DNA of 64,000 nt from Paenibacillus sp. FSL H7-0326 (GCF_001955535.1 NZ_MPVN01000003.1:62001-126000); one strand, 5' to 3'; positions 1 to 9,001 are shown, numbered from the stretch's first letter. Notes: a model not told the origin generated them from the letters alone. Numbers and translations: made by a program.

Positions 1-17
1 AAAAGCGGGGATTCCAT

Positions 18-884
18 ATGAAACGTGGGCATAGACTGAATGCACACCTATTGAGAAAAATAGAGGGGACTTTATTTATAGCACCCTGGGTGGTAGGTTT
101 CTTGACCTTTGTTGCATTTCCGCTGGGCTATTCACTCTACATGAGTTTTCATCAAGTGAAAATCGGAGTAAACAAGGTAGAATATTCGTTCATCGGTTTT
201 CAGCATTATAGAGAGATTTTGGTTGCGAATGGGAGCCTGCTTTATGAACAACTGCTTCCTTTTCTAAAGGAAGCAGCGATGATGATTCCAATTATATTGG
301 TATTCTCGTTAATTGTTGCCATTCTACTGAATGCCAAATTTCCAGGCAGAACCTTATTCAGGGTTATATTCTTTTTGCCCGTCATTTTCTCCTCAGGTCA
401 AATCGTTCAGGAATTCATAGCTCAAGGAGAGGGTTCACTCAGTATGATGGAGACGCTGCGTATTGATTACTACTTAAGGGAATACGTTCCGGCAGCGTGG
501 GCAGAACCCATTGAGAATGTTCTCTCTTCCTTTGTACTTGTATTATGGTATTCGGGTGTTCAAATCCTGATTTTTCTGGCAGGACGTCAAACCCTCCCTG
601 CTTCTGTCTATGAAGCTTCTCGTATTGACGGTTCAAGTCCTTGGAACACCTTCTGGAAGATTACTCTTCCCGGACTAGTCCCGTATATTTTCCTCAATTT
701 GATGTATACAGTTGTTGATTTGTTTACTTTTCCTTCTAACCCAATAATCAGCATGGTCAACACAACGAATTATGGGAGCTCTAGCGCTCTCGCATGGATC
801 TATTTCTCGATCATCTTATTCTTTGTTCTATTGACACTACTTACATTTAGTCGTGTTGATAAAGCATTCGCGGGCAAAAGATAA
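18..884 (+). CDS. ABC sugar-type importer permease, MalF/UgpA-like
   Basis: This is an inner-membrane permease of a carbohydrate-type (CUT1) ABC importer. The 288-residue protein has about six hydrophobic segments, the first at residues 18-40, and the EAA loop EASRIDGSSPWN near residues 199-210 that docks the ATPase. It is followed 22 bp later by a MalG-type partner. No ATPase gene lies in the pair, which is usual for Bacillota that share one MsmX-type ATPase. The binding protein may lie upstream of the window or be one of the two lipoproteins at 3441 and 6180. Family assignment is firm; the substrate is unknown, but the neighbouring monooxygenases suggest a sulfur- or nitrogen-containing organic compound. 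Confidence 0.88.
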   Translation: MKRGHRLNAHLLRKIEGTLFIAPWVVGFLTFVAFPLGYSLYMSFHQVKIGVNKVEYSFIGFQHYREILVANGSLLYEQLLPFLKEAAMMIPIILVFSLIVAILLNAKFPGRTLFRVIFFLPVIFSSGQIVQEFIAQGEGSLSMMETLRIDYYLREYVPAAWAEPIENVLSSFVLVLWYSGVQILIFLAGRQTLPASVYEASRIDGSSPWNTFWKITLPGLVPYIFLNLMYTVVDLFTFPSNPIISMVNTTNYGSSSALAWIYFSIILFFVLLTLLTFSRVDKAFAGKR

Positions 885-905
885 CACAAGGGAGGTGCTG
901 CAAAA

Positions 906-1880
906 GTGAAGATTGAAAGAAAACCGGGCGGAATTACACTGAACAAATTATCGGAGAACAGTTGGCATATCCGTAAGCAACATTGGAAATACCGGATACT
1001 TGGTACCGAAATGGATAAAGGACTTCTCTTTAAAGCCATTATCTACATTATATTAATAAATATCGCCTTTATTTATATCAAACCCATTCTATATATGCTA
1101 ACAACAATGGTAAAAGACGCTAAAAACATTTTAGATCCCTCTGTTATTTGGGTGCCGCGCTCTATTTTTCTCGGGCATTTGCAGGAAGCCAGCGAAATGC
1201 TGAATTATGGGAAAAGCTTTCTCATCAGCCTTTCCTTAGCCTCGGCAGTAGCAATCCTTCAGGTATTTTCCTGCGCAATGGCAGGATATGCTTTTGCGAG
1301 GCTTGATTTTCCTTTTAAAAAATTATGGGGAACACTATTATTGTTTACTTTCATTATGCCTCCTCAAGTCACCATACTTCCCTCCATTATGCTCTTTAAG
1401 GAGTTTGGATGGATGAACACCTTCTTGCCCATGGTTATACCAGCTCTGTTTGGTCACGGCTTGAAGGGAGCGCTGTTTGTAATCATTTATCGATCCTTTT
1501 ATTCCACGCTGCCGAAGGAGCTTGATGAAGCTGCGCGCATAGACGGTGCAGGTCCTTTCCGGATGTTTTTCCGTGTGATGTTTCCGATCTCCCGTTCTGC
1601 AACGATCGTGGTTATTCTGTTCTCCTTTGTATGGAACTGGAATGATTTTTATTTTCCGTCACTTTATATGTTTACTGCGGAGAACGTCCCGCTCTCGATT
1701 ACACTTGCCAGAATGGCTGGTGAGATGGAACTAGCAGCAGGTGCTGGGGAAATTACAGTCTATGCAGAAGCCATTAAAATGGCAGCTTCTTTCCTCATTA
1801 TTATGCCGCTTCTTGTTCTTTATTTGTTTGCCCAGCGTTGGTTTATTGAAGGAGTAGAAAGAACTGGGCTCGTTGAATAG
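906..1880 (+). CDS. ABC sugar-type importer permease, MalG/UgpE-like
   Basis: Second permease of the importer whose first half is at 18-884. It starts at a GTG placed just after a GGGAGGTG ribosome site. The 324-residue protein is longer than a typical MalG (about 280) because of an N-terminal extension of about 45 residues before the first membrane segment. The EAA loop DEAARIDGAGPF lies near residues 206-217, and the C-terminal transmembrane segment ends in QRWFIEGVERTGLVE, as usual for the family. It is the last gene before a 217-bp gap containing a promoter and leader for the monooxygenase operon. Confidence 0.88.
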   Translation: MKIERKPGGITLNKLSENSWHIRKQHWKYRILGTEMDKGLLFKAIIYIILINIAFIYIKPILYMLTTMVKDAKNILDPSVIWVPRSIFLGHLQEASEMLNYGKSFLISLSLASAVAILQVFSCAMAGYAFARLDFPFKKLWGTLLLFTFIMPPQVTILPSIMLFKEFGWMNTFLPMVIPALFGHGLKGALFVIIYRSFYSTLPKELDEAARIDGAGPFRMFFRVMFPISRSATIVVILFSFVWNWNDFYFPSLYMFTAENVPLSITLARMAGEMELAAGAGEITVYAEAIKMAASFLIIMPLLVLYLFAQRWFIEGVERTGLVE

Positions 1881-1944
1881 CTGAGCAACAAGAGATACGT
1901 ATGAGCTCGTATGTGCAGGAGTTCAGTAAATACTGATGATCCAA

Positions 1945-1973
1945 TTGACAGAAATAGATAACAGTGATAAATT
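1945..1973 (+). promoter_or_regulatory. Sigma-A promoter of the monooxygenase operon
   Basis: A perfect -35 hexamer TTGACA (1945-1950), a 17-bp spacer and a -10 TAAATT (1968-1973) point to transcription starting near 1980, about 118 nt before the first monooxygenase gene. The same arrangement is found at 8848-8876 before the nitroreductase operon. Confidence 0.65.
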
Positions 1974-2016
1974 CATACAAATCATTGTATTCACATCAGA
2001 ATAATAAAATTAATCG

Positions 2017-2060
2017 ACCGGACGACCGGAGATTGCCCTACTAGGCAACTCCGGTTATTT
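2017..2060 (+). promoter_or_regulatory. Leader with ACCGGACGACCGGAGA core and terminator-like hairpin
   Basis: The core at 2017-2032 contains CCGG-ACGA-CCGG (2018-2029), which can fold as a 4-bp hairpin. The second CCGG is also the 5' end of a larger stem, CCGGAG(A)TTGCC pairing with GGCAACTCCGG (2026-2054), followed by a weak T-rich tail. The two folds exclude each other, so this may be a transcription attenuator. A 15/16 identical core sits before a terminator hairpin at 8926-8972. I do not recognise it as a named riboswitch. Confidence 0.5.
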
Positions 2061-2097
2061 GTGTTTGTGGCTAAAAAACAAGAAAGAGGTGTGTCTA

Positions 2098-3417
2098 ATG
2101 ACGAAAAAGAATGAGCGAAAGGTACATCTAAATGTATTTCTAAGGGCAACAGGCCATCACGCAGGAGCTTGGCGACATCCTGATTCGCGTCCTGACCTGG
2201 AACTTGATATTCATTATCTTGCATATCTTGCCCAAACAGCAGAGAGAGGAAAGCTAGATTCGGTGTTTTTAGCAGATGGGTATGCAGGGAATGGCAGCAA
2301 ACTTGAACCGTTCACTCAGTTGGCCGCAATAGCCTCTGTAACAGAACATATTGGTCTTATTGCAACCGTTGGAACGGTATACAATGACCCTTTTCATGTA
2401 GCCAGACGGTTTGCTTCACTGGACCATATCAGCGGAGGAAGAGCTGGCTGGAATATAGTTACAGGAGCAGGCTCTGCAGCTCATAATTTCGGAAGAGATG
2501 CGCATCCGGAGCATTCCATCCGCTATCATACCGGCGAAGAGTTCGTCGAGGTGGTCAAGCAGCTCTGGGACAGCTGGGAAGATGATGCTCTGATCTTTGA
2601 TAAAGCAGGAGGCAGGCTAATTGATTCGAATAAGGTGCACGAAATCCATTTCAAGGGACATACCTATGCTGTTCAGGGACCGCTTAATATACCTCGTCCC
2701 CCACAAGGATACCCTGTTCTTGTTCAGGCAGGCTCCTCTGAGCGTGGTAAAGAGCTAGCAGCAAAGACAGCGGAAGTCATCTTTACAGCACAACAGACAT
2801 TCGATGCAGGAAAGAATTTCTATTTTGATGTTAAATCTCGATTAGCTAAGTACGGCAGAACAAATGATGAACTCATCATTTTACCCGGCCTTGCACCCAT
2901 CGTGGCAGATACTGAAGCTGAAGCTCGTGAGCTGGAAACGGAGCTGCATTCTCTAGTTGATACTGAACAGGCACTGAATGCACTGTCCGAGCGATTTACA
3001 GTTAACCTGAACAATTATGATTTAGATGATAGGGTACCGCTTGATAAAGCTAAACCTTCTGAAGAATTTAATGGAATTCGCAGTCGCCAGGAAGTGGTGC
3101 TGGATGCAGCTCGTCGTGAGAATTTTACAATACGAGAGCTCTTATATCGAAGCAATGGAGGGCATGGTCATATCACGTTTACAGGATCGGTAATTCAGAC
3201 GGCTGATTTTATTGAGAACTGGTTTACTAATCACGCAGCAGATGGATTTAACATTTTACCGCAGCTTGTTCCGACAGGATTAGAGGTTTTTGTTGATAAA
3301 GTAATTCCCGAACTCCAGAACCGAGGTATATTTCGCACCGAATACGAAGGGAAGACATTGAGGGAAAGTCTTGGTTTAAAACGAATTGAAAATGTCCGGT
3401 ATATACAGAATCGTTAG
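2098..3417 (+). CDS. NtaA/SnaA/DszA-family FMN-dependent monooxygenase (copy 1)
   Basis: A flavin-dependent class C (luciferase-like) monooxygenase of 439 residues, the usual size for the NtaA/SnaA/DszA family. Relatives include B. subtilis YtnJ and YxeK, which act on S-modified cysteines. Family signatures are GHHAGAWRHPDS near the N terminus, the active-site stretch SLDHISGGRAGWNIVTG in the first third, and a C-terminal ELQNRGIFRTEYEGKTLRESLG. The ATG at 2098 is chosen because AAAGAGGTG precedes it by a few bases; an in-frame ATG at 2059 has no such site and lies inside the leader hairpin region. The gene is followed by a lipoprotein binding protein 23 bp downstream. The enzyme needs reduced FMN from a partner reductase. 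The substrate is not known. Confidence 0.88.
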   Translation: MTKKNERKVHLNVFLRATGHHAGAWRHPDSRPDLELDIHYLAYLAQTAERGKLDSVFLADGYAGNGSKLEPFTQLAAIASVTEHIGLIATVGTVYNDPFHVARRFASLDHISGGRAGWNIVTGAGSAAHNFGRDAHPEHSIRYHTGEEFVEVVKQLWDSWEDDALIFDKAGGRLIDSNKVHEIHFKGHTYAVQGPLNIPRPPQGYPVLVQAGSSERGKELAAKTAEVIFTAQQTFDAGKNFYFDVKSRLAKYGRTNDELIILPGLAPIVADTEAEARELETELHSLVDTEQALNALSERFTVNLNNYDLDDRVPLDKAKPSEEFNGIRSRQEVVLDAARRENFTIRELLYRSNGGHGHITFTGSVIQTADFIENWFTNHAADGFNILPQLVPTGLEVFVDKVIPELQNRGIFRTEYEGKTLRESLGLKRIENVRYIQNR

Positions 3418-3440
3418 TTATTACGGAGGTGAAAGCATAA

Positions 3441-4799
3441 GTGAGAAATATGTATTTCATTGGAATCATTGTTGTCCTAGTGTTGTTAACAGGGTGCAGT
3501 GGAGGCCAGCAATCTGGTCAAGAAGAATCGTTAAACCCAGGGGCAAATGCATCATCCAGCCAACTAGGTGAGTTTAAGAAGCTCGGGGACGAACCGCTTA
3601 CTCTTTCTTTTTACGTTAGCGGAGTAACATTTACGGATGTCGAATTCGAAACAATGATTGCCGGACCCATCCATGCTAAATATCCGAATGTCAACATCGA
3701 ACGCATAACTCCTGCTGCTGACACAACCCCTGAAGAAGTCCTCTCTACTCATGTGCCCGATATTATATTTTCAAGTGTATCGCAGCGGCTTGTTCGGACA
3801 GGGGTTTTCGAAGATTTGACCGGATTGATAAAAAAGCATCAATTTGATGAGAGTCGTCTTAAACCGATTGCTTACAATTATATTAAGGAAATAACCAAAG
3901 GCAAGGGAGATCAGATTTACGCTCTGCCTTTTAACGTAAACCAGCATATTCTCTATTACAACAAGGATATCTTCGACAAGTTTGGAGTGGCCTATCCAAC
4001 GGATGAGCAAATGACTTGGGATGAGGCGCTTGATTTAGCAAAGCAGCTAACGCGTACCGAGAACGGCACTAACTATGTAGGCCTTGTCGTAGACAACTTG
4101 ACTGGACTTGCGAAATCTCTTGGTCTTCCTTATCTGGATCGGGAAACAGGGCAGGCAGCTATAGATACGGCGGACTGGGTCAGAGTATTTGAAAAACTGA
4201 AGGAAATCTATGAAATACCAGGATATATCGCACAGGATGGTACATGGAACTGGAATCGCGATCACTTTATGAAGGATCAGAACATTGCAATGCGGGCAGC
4301 ATGGCTTGCTAATATGGTTGGACCCCTTGAAGAATTAAGACAGCAAGGAGTCGAGTTCAACTGGGATATTGCTCCTGTTCCGAATTTCAGCGATCAATTA
4401 GGAAAAACAAGAGAAGCACAGATTCATTCTGTGTCTATCAATAGCCAAAGCGAACATAAGGATGAAGCTTTTCAAGTTCTTGCTGAATTGCTCTCTGATG
4501 AAGGGCAGCGGATTATTGCGAGAAATGGGCGTGTGCCGTCCATTATTAACCCAGAGCTGGAAACAGAGTTCGGAGCGGACATCCCCGTATTGCAAGGAAA
4601 ATCTGTTCAAAATGTTTTCATAGGTGAGCCGATTCAAGAACACTATCAGCACCCATTCGAGCCCGAAATCAGCGTCCGTCTTACAGAGGCAGCGGAGGAT
4701 ATGGCTATTAATGGATTAGATGTGAACTCTGCGATCCGAAAAGCGACGGAAGCGATCAATAGGGATGTTGAAACACTAAAGACAACGATTGGACAATAG
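3441..4799 (+). CDS. ABC importer substrate-binding lipoprotein, family 1 (copy 1)
   Basis: An extracytoplasmic solute-binding protein of the MalE-like (family 1) type. The signal peptide ends in the lipobox LLTGC, with the lipidated cysteine at residue 19. The GTG start at 3441 is supported by GGAGGT ten bases upstream; an ATG three codons later is too far from it. The mature part shows the family pattern of two lobes, with ALPFNVNQHILYYNKDIFDKFGV in the middle. It is strikingly similar to the protein at 6180-7550, so monooxygenase plus binding protein form a duplicated module. The likely membrane partners are the MalFG-type permeases at 18-1880. The substrate is unknown. Confidence 0.86.
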   Translation: MRNMYFIGIIVVLVLLTGCSGGQQSGQEESLNPGANASSSQLGEFKKLGDEPLTLSFYVSGVTFTDVEFETMIAGPIHAKYPNVNIERITPAADTTPEEVLSTHVPDIIFSSVSQRLVRTGVFEDLTGLIKKHQFDESRLKPIAYNYIKEITKGKGDQIYALPFNVNQHILYYNKDIFDKFGVAYPTDEQMTWDEALDLAKQLTRTENGTNYVGLVVDNLTGLAKSLGLPYLDRETGQAAIDTADWVRVFEKLKEIYEIPGYIAQDGTWNWNRDHFMKDQNIAMRAAWLANMVGPLEELRQQGVEFNWDIAPVPNFSDQLGKTREAQIHSVSINSQSEHKDEAFQVLAELLSDEGQRIIARNGRVPSIINPELETEFGADIPVLQGKSVQNVFIGEPIQEHYQHPFEPEISVRLTEAAEDMAINGLDVNSAIRKATEAINRDVETLKTTIGQ

Positions 4800-4820
4800 A
4801 AAAAAGAAGGAGGAATAGCA

Positions 4821-6164
4821 ATGAACACAAGTGCACGCCAATTGCATTTAAATGCTTTCTTGTACGGAACGGGGCACCACGAAGCTTCCTGGCGTCTTCC
4901 GCAGGCAGAACCGGAGCTTAACCTGGACTTTAATCACATACTCAAAATAGTACAAACAGCCGAGAAAGGTTTGATGGATTCAGTCTTTCTTGCAGATGGT
5001 TATGTCGGACGATCAAACAAATTAGAGCCCTTTACGGAGCTCGCTGCGCTGGCTAGCCGAACCAAGCATATTGGTTTGATTGCAACGGTTGGAACGACAT
5101 ATAATGATCCTTTTCATGTCGCGAGGAAATTTGCCTCATTGGACCATATTAGTAAAGGTAGAGCCGGTTGGAATATTGTCACCGGTGCCGGCTCAGCAGC
5201 TCATAATTTCGGAAGGGAAGAGCATCCGGAGCACTCACTTAGGTACGAAGAGGCGGATGAATTTGTAGACGTAGTGAAGAAGCTCTGGGACAGCTGGGAG
5301 GATGATGCAGTAAGGAATGATAAAGTGGCTGGGCAGCTTATAGACAAGAATAAAGTGCACACGATCGATCATCAGGGAAAGTATTATTCCGTTCAGGGAC
5401 CTTTAAACATCGCGCGTCCTCCGCAAGGATATCCTGTGCTTGTACAGGCAGGATCCTCAGAAGCGGGTAAAGAATTTGCAGCCAAAATAGCAGAAGTCAT
5501 ATTTACTGCACATCAAAGTATCGGCAGTGCTCAGCAATTCTATGCCGACGTCAAATCTAGGCTCTTTAAGTATGGAAGATCACCAGATGAGCTCAAAATT
5601 CTTCCGGGCATTAGCCCAATTATAGCGGAAACCGAGTCCGAGGCGAGAGATATAGAGGAAGCCCTATTTAATTTTATTGACAAGGAAGGGGCTGTGGCTA
5701 GACTTTCTGAAAGGCTGGGCATCGATTTAACAGATCATCCGCTGGATTCTCCTCTTCCTATACATCGCCTGCGAGAAACTAAAGAAGTGAATGGTAATAA
5801 AAGCCGCCATCAATTGATACTGGATTTAATCAACGAAGAACGGTTGACATTAAAGCAACTGATCAGCCGTCTTGGAGGGGCCAGAGGGCATTATACATTT
5901 ACAGGCACTCCATTACAGCTTGCTGATGTGATTGAAACTTGGTTTTTAAATGGAGCCGCTGACGGGTTTAATGTTATGCCCCAAATTTACCCAGATGGGT
6001 TGGAAGTATTTGTAGATCAAGTTATTCCTGAATTGCAGAACAGGGGCTTATTTAGGAATTCGTATGAAGGAAACACCTTAAGAGACCGCTTTGGGCTTCG
6101 GCGTCCGCAAAACAGCTTAAGTTATCGGCAAATTTCAAGTATTACTAATACGCAGAATATCTAA
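4821..6164 (+). CDS. NtaA/SnaA/DszA-family FMN-dependent monooxygenase (copy 2)
   Basis: A 447-residue paralogue of the monooxygenase at 2098. It shares the N-terminal GTGHHEASWRLPQAEP, the core SLDHISKGRAGWNIVTG and the C-terminal ELQNRGLFRNSYEGNTLRD, but diverges clearly in the last third, which suggests a different substrate rather than a recent duplication. An AAGAAGGAGG ribosome site precedes the ATG. It lies 21 bp after one binding-protein gene and 15 bp before another, so all four genes from 2098 to 7550 probably form one transcript. Reduced flavin must come from elsewhere; the nitroreductase at 9002 is a candidate. Confidence 0.87.
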   Translation: MNTSARQLHLNAFLYGTGHHEASWRLPQAEPELNLDFNHILKIVQTAEKGLMDSVFLADGYVGRSNKLEPFTELAALASRTKHIGLIATVGTTYNDPFHVARKFASLDHISKGRAGWNIVTGAGSAAHNFGREEHPEHSLRYEEADEFVDVVKKLWDSWEDDAVRNDKVAGQLIDKNKVHTIDHQGKYYSVQGPLNIARPPQGYPVLVQAGSSEAGKEFAAKIAEVIFTAHQSIGSAQQFYADVKSRLFKYGRSPDELKILPGISPIIAETESEARDIEEALFNFIDKEGAVARLSERLGIDLTDHPLDSPLPIHRLRETKEVNGNKSRHQLILDLINEERLTLKQLISRLGGARGHYTFTGTPLQLADVIETWFLNGAADGFNVMPQIYPDGLEVFVDQVIPELQNRGLFRNSYEGNTLRDRFGLRRPQNSLSYRQISSITNTQNI

Positions 6165-6179
6165 GGAGAGAATATTACA

Positions 6180-7550
6180 ATGAGTAAATACAGATTATGG
6201 ATGACGATTGCACTAGTGTTAACACTCCTTACTGCATGCACTGGCAACGAGTCCGGCGGAGCTGCTCAAGGAAGTTCGGTAACCTCCCCATCTGGGGAAT
6301 CCGGTGAGCAGACGGGTAACTTTAAAAAACTTGGTGATGAACCAATTACATTATCCTTTTACAGCACAAGTGGAACATTCCCTGATGTCGAGTTTAATAC
6401 TCTAATAGCGGACCCCATCAAAGAGAAGTATCCTAATGTAACAATTGAAAGAATAACACCGGCCGCGACTACGACGCCGGAAGAGGTACTTTCAACACAT
6501 GTTCCTGATATTATCTACTCCTCGTCATCTTCCCATCAAAGAATTATTCGCACAGGCGCATATGAAGATCTTCGCCAGTTGATCGAACGCCATCAGTTTG
6601 ACGATTCCCGAATTAAACCCATTTTGTATGACTATATCAAGGAAATGAGCAAGGGTGAGGAGATCTATGCGATTCCATTTAACGCCAATCAGCATGTGCT
6701 TTACTATAACAAAGATATATTTGATAAGTTCGGTGTCGAGTACCCAAGCAATGAACAAATGACATGGGACGAAGTGTTGGAAATCGCCGAGAAGTTGACG
6801 CGTACAGAAAACGGAGTTAACTATATCGGACTTTCCGTTGACAATTTGACAGGGCTTGCTAAGGGGCTTGGATTGCCGTATGTGGATAAGGAGACTGGGA
6901 ATGCTGCTTTAGATACTCCGGAATGGCACCGTATATTTGAACTCAATAAACGGATATTTGATATACAAGGATATGTAACTCCTGATGGAACATGGAATTG
7001 GGGCCGCGATCAATTTATGAAGGATCAGGTGATTGCGATGCGTGTGACTTGGCTGGCTAACATGGTTGGTCCCTTGGAGGAGCTTAGACAGCAAGGTGTA
7101 GAGTTCAATTGGGACATTGCGCCTGCACCGAACTTTGAAGATCAATTAGGTAAAACCAGGGAAGCGCAAATTCATTCTCTATCCGTTAACAGCCAAAGTG
7201 AGTACAAAGATGAGGCTTTTCAAGTTATTTCAGAGATTTTGTCGGATGAAGGACAACGCATCCTTGCCCGTAATGGCCGGGTCCCTGCCATTATAAACGA
7301 AGAGTTAGAGTCGGAATATGGTCTTGATATTCCTGTCTTGCAAGGGAAAACAGTAGAAAACGTGTTTATTGGCGAACCCCTGCAGGAACATTATATTCAT
7401 CCATATGAGCTGGAAATCACTCAGCGCTTAACAGAGGCTGCAGAGGATATGGCTGTGAAAGGACTTGATGTTAATTCAGCTATACGGAAAGCAACGGATG
7501 CCATTAACAAAGATGTGGAGACACTGCGGACAACACTCGGAGACTTGTAA
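6180..7550 (+). CDS. ABC importer substrate-binding lipoprotein, family 1 (copy 2)
   Basis: A 456-residue solute-binding lipoprotein with the lipobox LLTAC and cysteine at residue 20, followed by a Gly/Ser-rich linker. It is a close paralogue of the 3441 protein along its whole length: both contain KKLGDEP near the start of the mature domain, THVPDIIYS/F, and GPLEELRQQGVEFNWDIAP. Conservation in the binding lobes suggests related ligands. It is the last gene of the plus-strand operon and ends just before a strong hairpin at 7561. No ATPase is encoded nearby. Confidence 0.86.
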   Translation: MSKYRLWMTIALVLTLLTACTGNESGGAAQGSSVTSPSGESGEQTGNFKKLGDEPITLSFYSTSGTFPDVEFNTLIADPIKEKYPNVTIERITPAATTTPEEVLSTHVPDIIYSSSSSHQRIIRTGAYEDLRQLIERHQFDDSRIKPILYDYIKEMSKGEEIYAIPFNANQHVLYYNKDIFDKFGVEYPSNEQMTWDEVLEIAEKLTRTENGVNYIGLSVDNLTGLAKGLGLPYVDKETGNAALDTPEWHRIFELNKRIFDIQGYVTPDGTWNWGRDQFMKDQVIAMRVTWLANMVGPLEELRQQGVEFNWDIAPAPNFEDQLGKTREAQIHSLSVNSQSEYKDEAFQVISEILSDEGQRILARNGRVPAIINEELESEYGLDIPVLQGKTVENVFIGEPLQEHYIHPYELEITQRLTEAAEDMAVKGLDVNSAIRKATDAINKDVETLRTTLGDL

Positions 7551-7560
7551 CCATATAATG

Positions 7561-7599
7561 GGCCGCCTCCTTTCGTCTTCCTCAAATCAGGAGGCGGCC
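7561..7599. terminator. Hairpin between convergent genes
   Basis: An 11-bp perfect GC-rich stem (GGCCGCCTCCT at 7561-7571 with AGGAGGCGGCC at 7589-7599) lies between the stop codons of two convergent genes. Neither side has a good T tract on its own strand, so it may stop transcription weakly or stabilise 3' ends on both sides. Confidence 0.55.
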
Positions 7600-7615
7600 A
7601 AAAATGGTAGGGTTA

Positions 7616-8755
7616 CTAGAGTCTTTCACTTCGATATTTAGTTTTCTCTGATAGGTAAGAAATTATAGAGGTACATGCAGCTCGGATTCCAGCGACAAAG
7701 CCGAATGCAGGTCCGTGGGAATGACTTGCCAATGGACCAGCAAAGAATAAGCCGGGAACATTAGATTCGAACCTCTCATTTAATATAGGAAAACGATGAG
7801 TGAAAGGGTCTTTTTCGACAAGATGCAGAAGATTCGGGGATAGAAAAGGAAGTTTTTCTACATTTATTTGGTAGCCTGTTGCGGCAATAATTTGATCATA
7901 GCTTCGCTCATTACCATTTGAAAAACTAAGAACTGCTTGGTTATCTAGAATGTCGGTTCTTACAATTTGCGATGCTGGGAACATTGTAATCTTCCCTTCG
8001 ACAAATGGCTTTAAAAAATACGCTACACTGCTCTTTCGAGGCCTTTTCCATATATCTTGCTTTTGGTGATCAGAATATAAATAAAATTGCTTAGCCGAAT
8101 CAATTAATTTTTGGCCGGAAATTAAGTTGTCTTCTTCAGAATAGTTAGGAGCATTTGATCTGAAAATCAGTTCAACATCACTTCCGGCAAGATGTAATAA
8201 CGCTGCAGCTTCCCAGGCACTTTGTCCACTGCCTATTACGGCGGTTTTGTGGCCTTTATAGGCTGAAAAGTCTGTCTTACCGTATGTGTGTGAGATCCTT
8301 GAATCAGGGAGGGAGGAGAGAGGGGCTGGAATAAACGAGAAGTGCTGAAGACCCGTTGCGATAATAACATGCTCTGAAGACCATTCTTTACCTGATTCCC
8401 CTGTGACTTTATATTGCTCACCGTTATAGCTGACATCAGCAGCAAGTTCACACGTAATTGAAATAGCAGTTTGTTGTGCAAACCAGAATGCGTAATCTAC
8501 AAATACAGGGCGAGGAAGCGGTGAAGAAAGAGGTATGTTTGTAGCCTCAGAAAATTTCTGAATAGTGAATAACTCTCGAGGATCTGACAAGCTGACAAAC
8601 TGGGGATTTGTGCGGATAAACATCGATTGCGGCATCTGCTCTTTCCAAAAATGCATTGGCAGTCCCAAAAGAACATAAGAAAGACCTTCGGCTTCTGCAT
8701 GGGCAGCAAGGGAAAGACCGTATGGTCCTGCACCAATGATAATTAGCTCTGTCAT
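7616..8755 (-). CDS. FAD-dependent NAD(P)-binding oxidoreductase (flavin monooxygenase-like)
   Basis: A two-dinucleotide-binding-domain flavoprotein of 379 residues. The N-terminal FAD site is IIGAGPYGLSLAAHAEAEG (about residues 6-24), a second Rossmann motif VIGSGQSAWEAAALL lies in the middle for NAD(P)H, and ATG motifs follow each (IIATGLQHF, IAATGYQ). This resembles the small FMO and lysine/ornithine N-hydroxylase-like group. It is transcribed toward the monooxygenase operon and away from the nitroreductase operon. It may oxidise an intermediate of the same pathway, but the reaction cannot be read from the sequence. Its upstream region has a TTGGAATA-containing partial palindrome near 8806-8822. 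Confidence 0.75.
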   Translation of the reverse strand: MTELIIIGAGPYGLSLAAHAEAEGLSYVLLGLPMHFWKEQMPQSMFIRTNPQFVSLSDPRELFTIQKFSEATNIPLSSPLPRPVFVDYAFWFAQQTAISITCELAADVSYNGEQYKVTGESGKEWSSEHVIIATGLQHFSFIPAPLSSLPDSRISHTYGKTDFSAYKGHKTAVIGSGQSAWEAAALLHLAGSDVELIFRSNAPNYSEEDNLISGQKLIDSAKQFYLYSDHQKQDIWKRPRKSSVAYFLKPFVEGKITMFPASQIVRTDILDNQAVLSFSNGNERSYDQIIAATGYQINVEKLPFLSPNLLHLVEKDPFTHRFPILNERFESNVPGLFFAGPLASHSHGPAFGFVAGIRAACTSIISYLSEKTKYRSERL

Positions 8756-8847
8756 AAGTTATTCTCCTTATGCATTTGATAGATTACTTTATATCTGTAT
8801 TATATATTCATAATATTGGAATACAAGTAAAATTATATATAATTTAG

Positions 8848-8876
8848 TTGACAACAACATTTATAAATGGTAGATT
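8848..8876 (+). promoter_or_regulatory. Sigma-A promoter of the nitroreductase-monooxygenase operon
   Basis: TTGACA (8848-8853), a 17-bp spacer and TAGATT (8871-8876). The predicted start near 8884 gives a leader of about 118 nt before the nitroreductase ATG, nearly the same length as the leader at 1980-2098. Confidence 0.65.
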
Positions 8877-8925
8877 TGGTTTGTAAATCAAATTAAATCA
8901 CTAGGATTTATTGGTTAATTAGGCT

Positions 8926-8972
8926 ACCGGACAACCGGAGACACTTTGGTCAGAGTGTCTTCGGTTTTTTTT
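8926..8972 (+). promoter_or_regulatory. Leader with ACCGGACAACCGGAGA core and intrinsic terminator
   Basis: The core at 8926-8941 contains CCGG-ACAA-CCGG (8927-8938). The second CCGG opens an 11-bp stem (CCGGAGACACT 8935-8945 with AGTGTCTTCGG 8954-8964) followed by eight T residues, a textbook intrinsic terminator inside the 5' leader. The small hairpin and the terminator compete for the same bases. Together with the copy at 2017 this suggests attenuation of both operons by one signal. Confidence 0.6.
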
Positions 8973-9001
8973 ATATCCATCTACAGGAGGAGAAATGCTT
9001 A

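Noticed and set aside
2017..2060. The ACCGGACRACCGGAGA leader as an S-box (SAM) or T-box riboswitch
   Set aside because: The leader is only about 120 nt and lacks the conserved cores of both classes.
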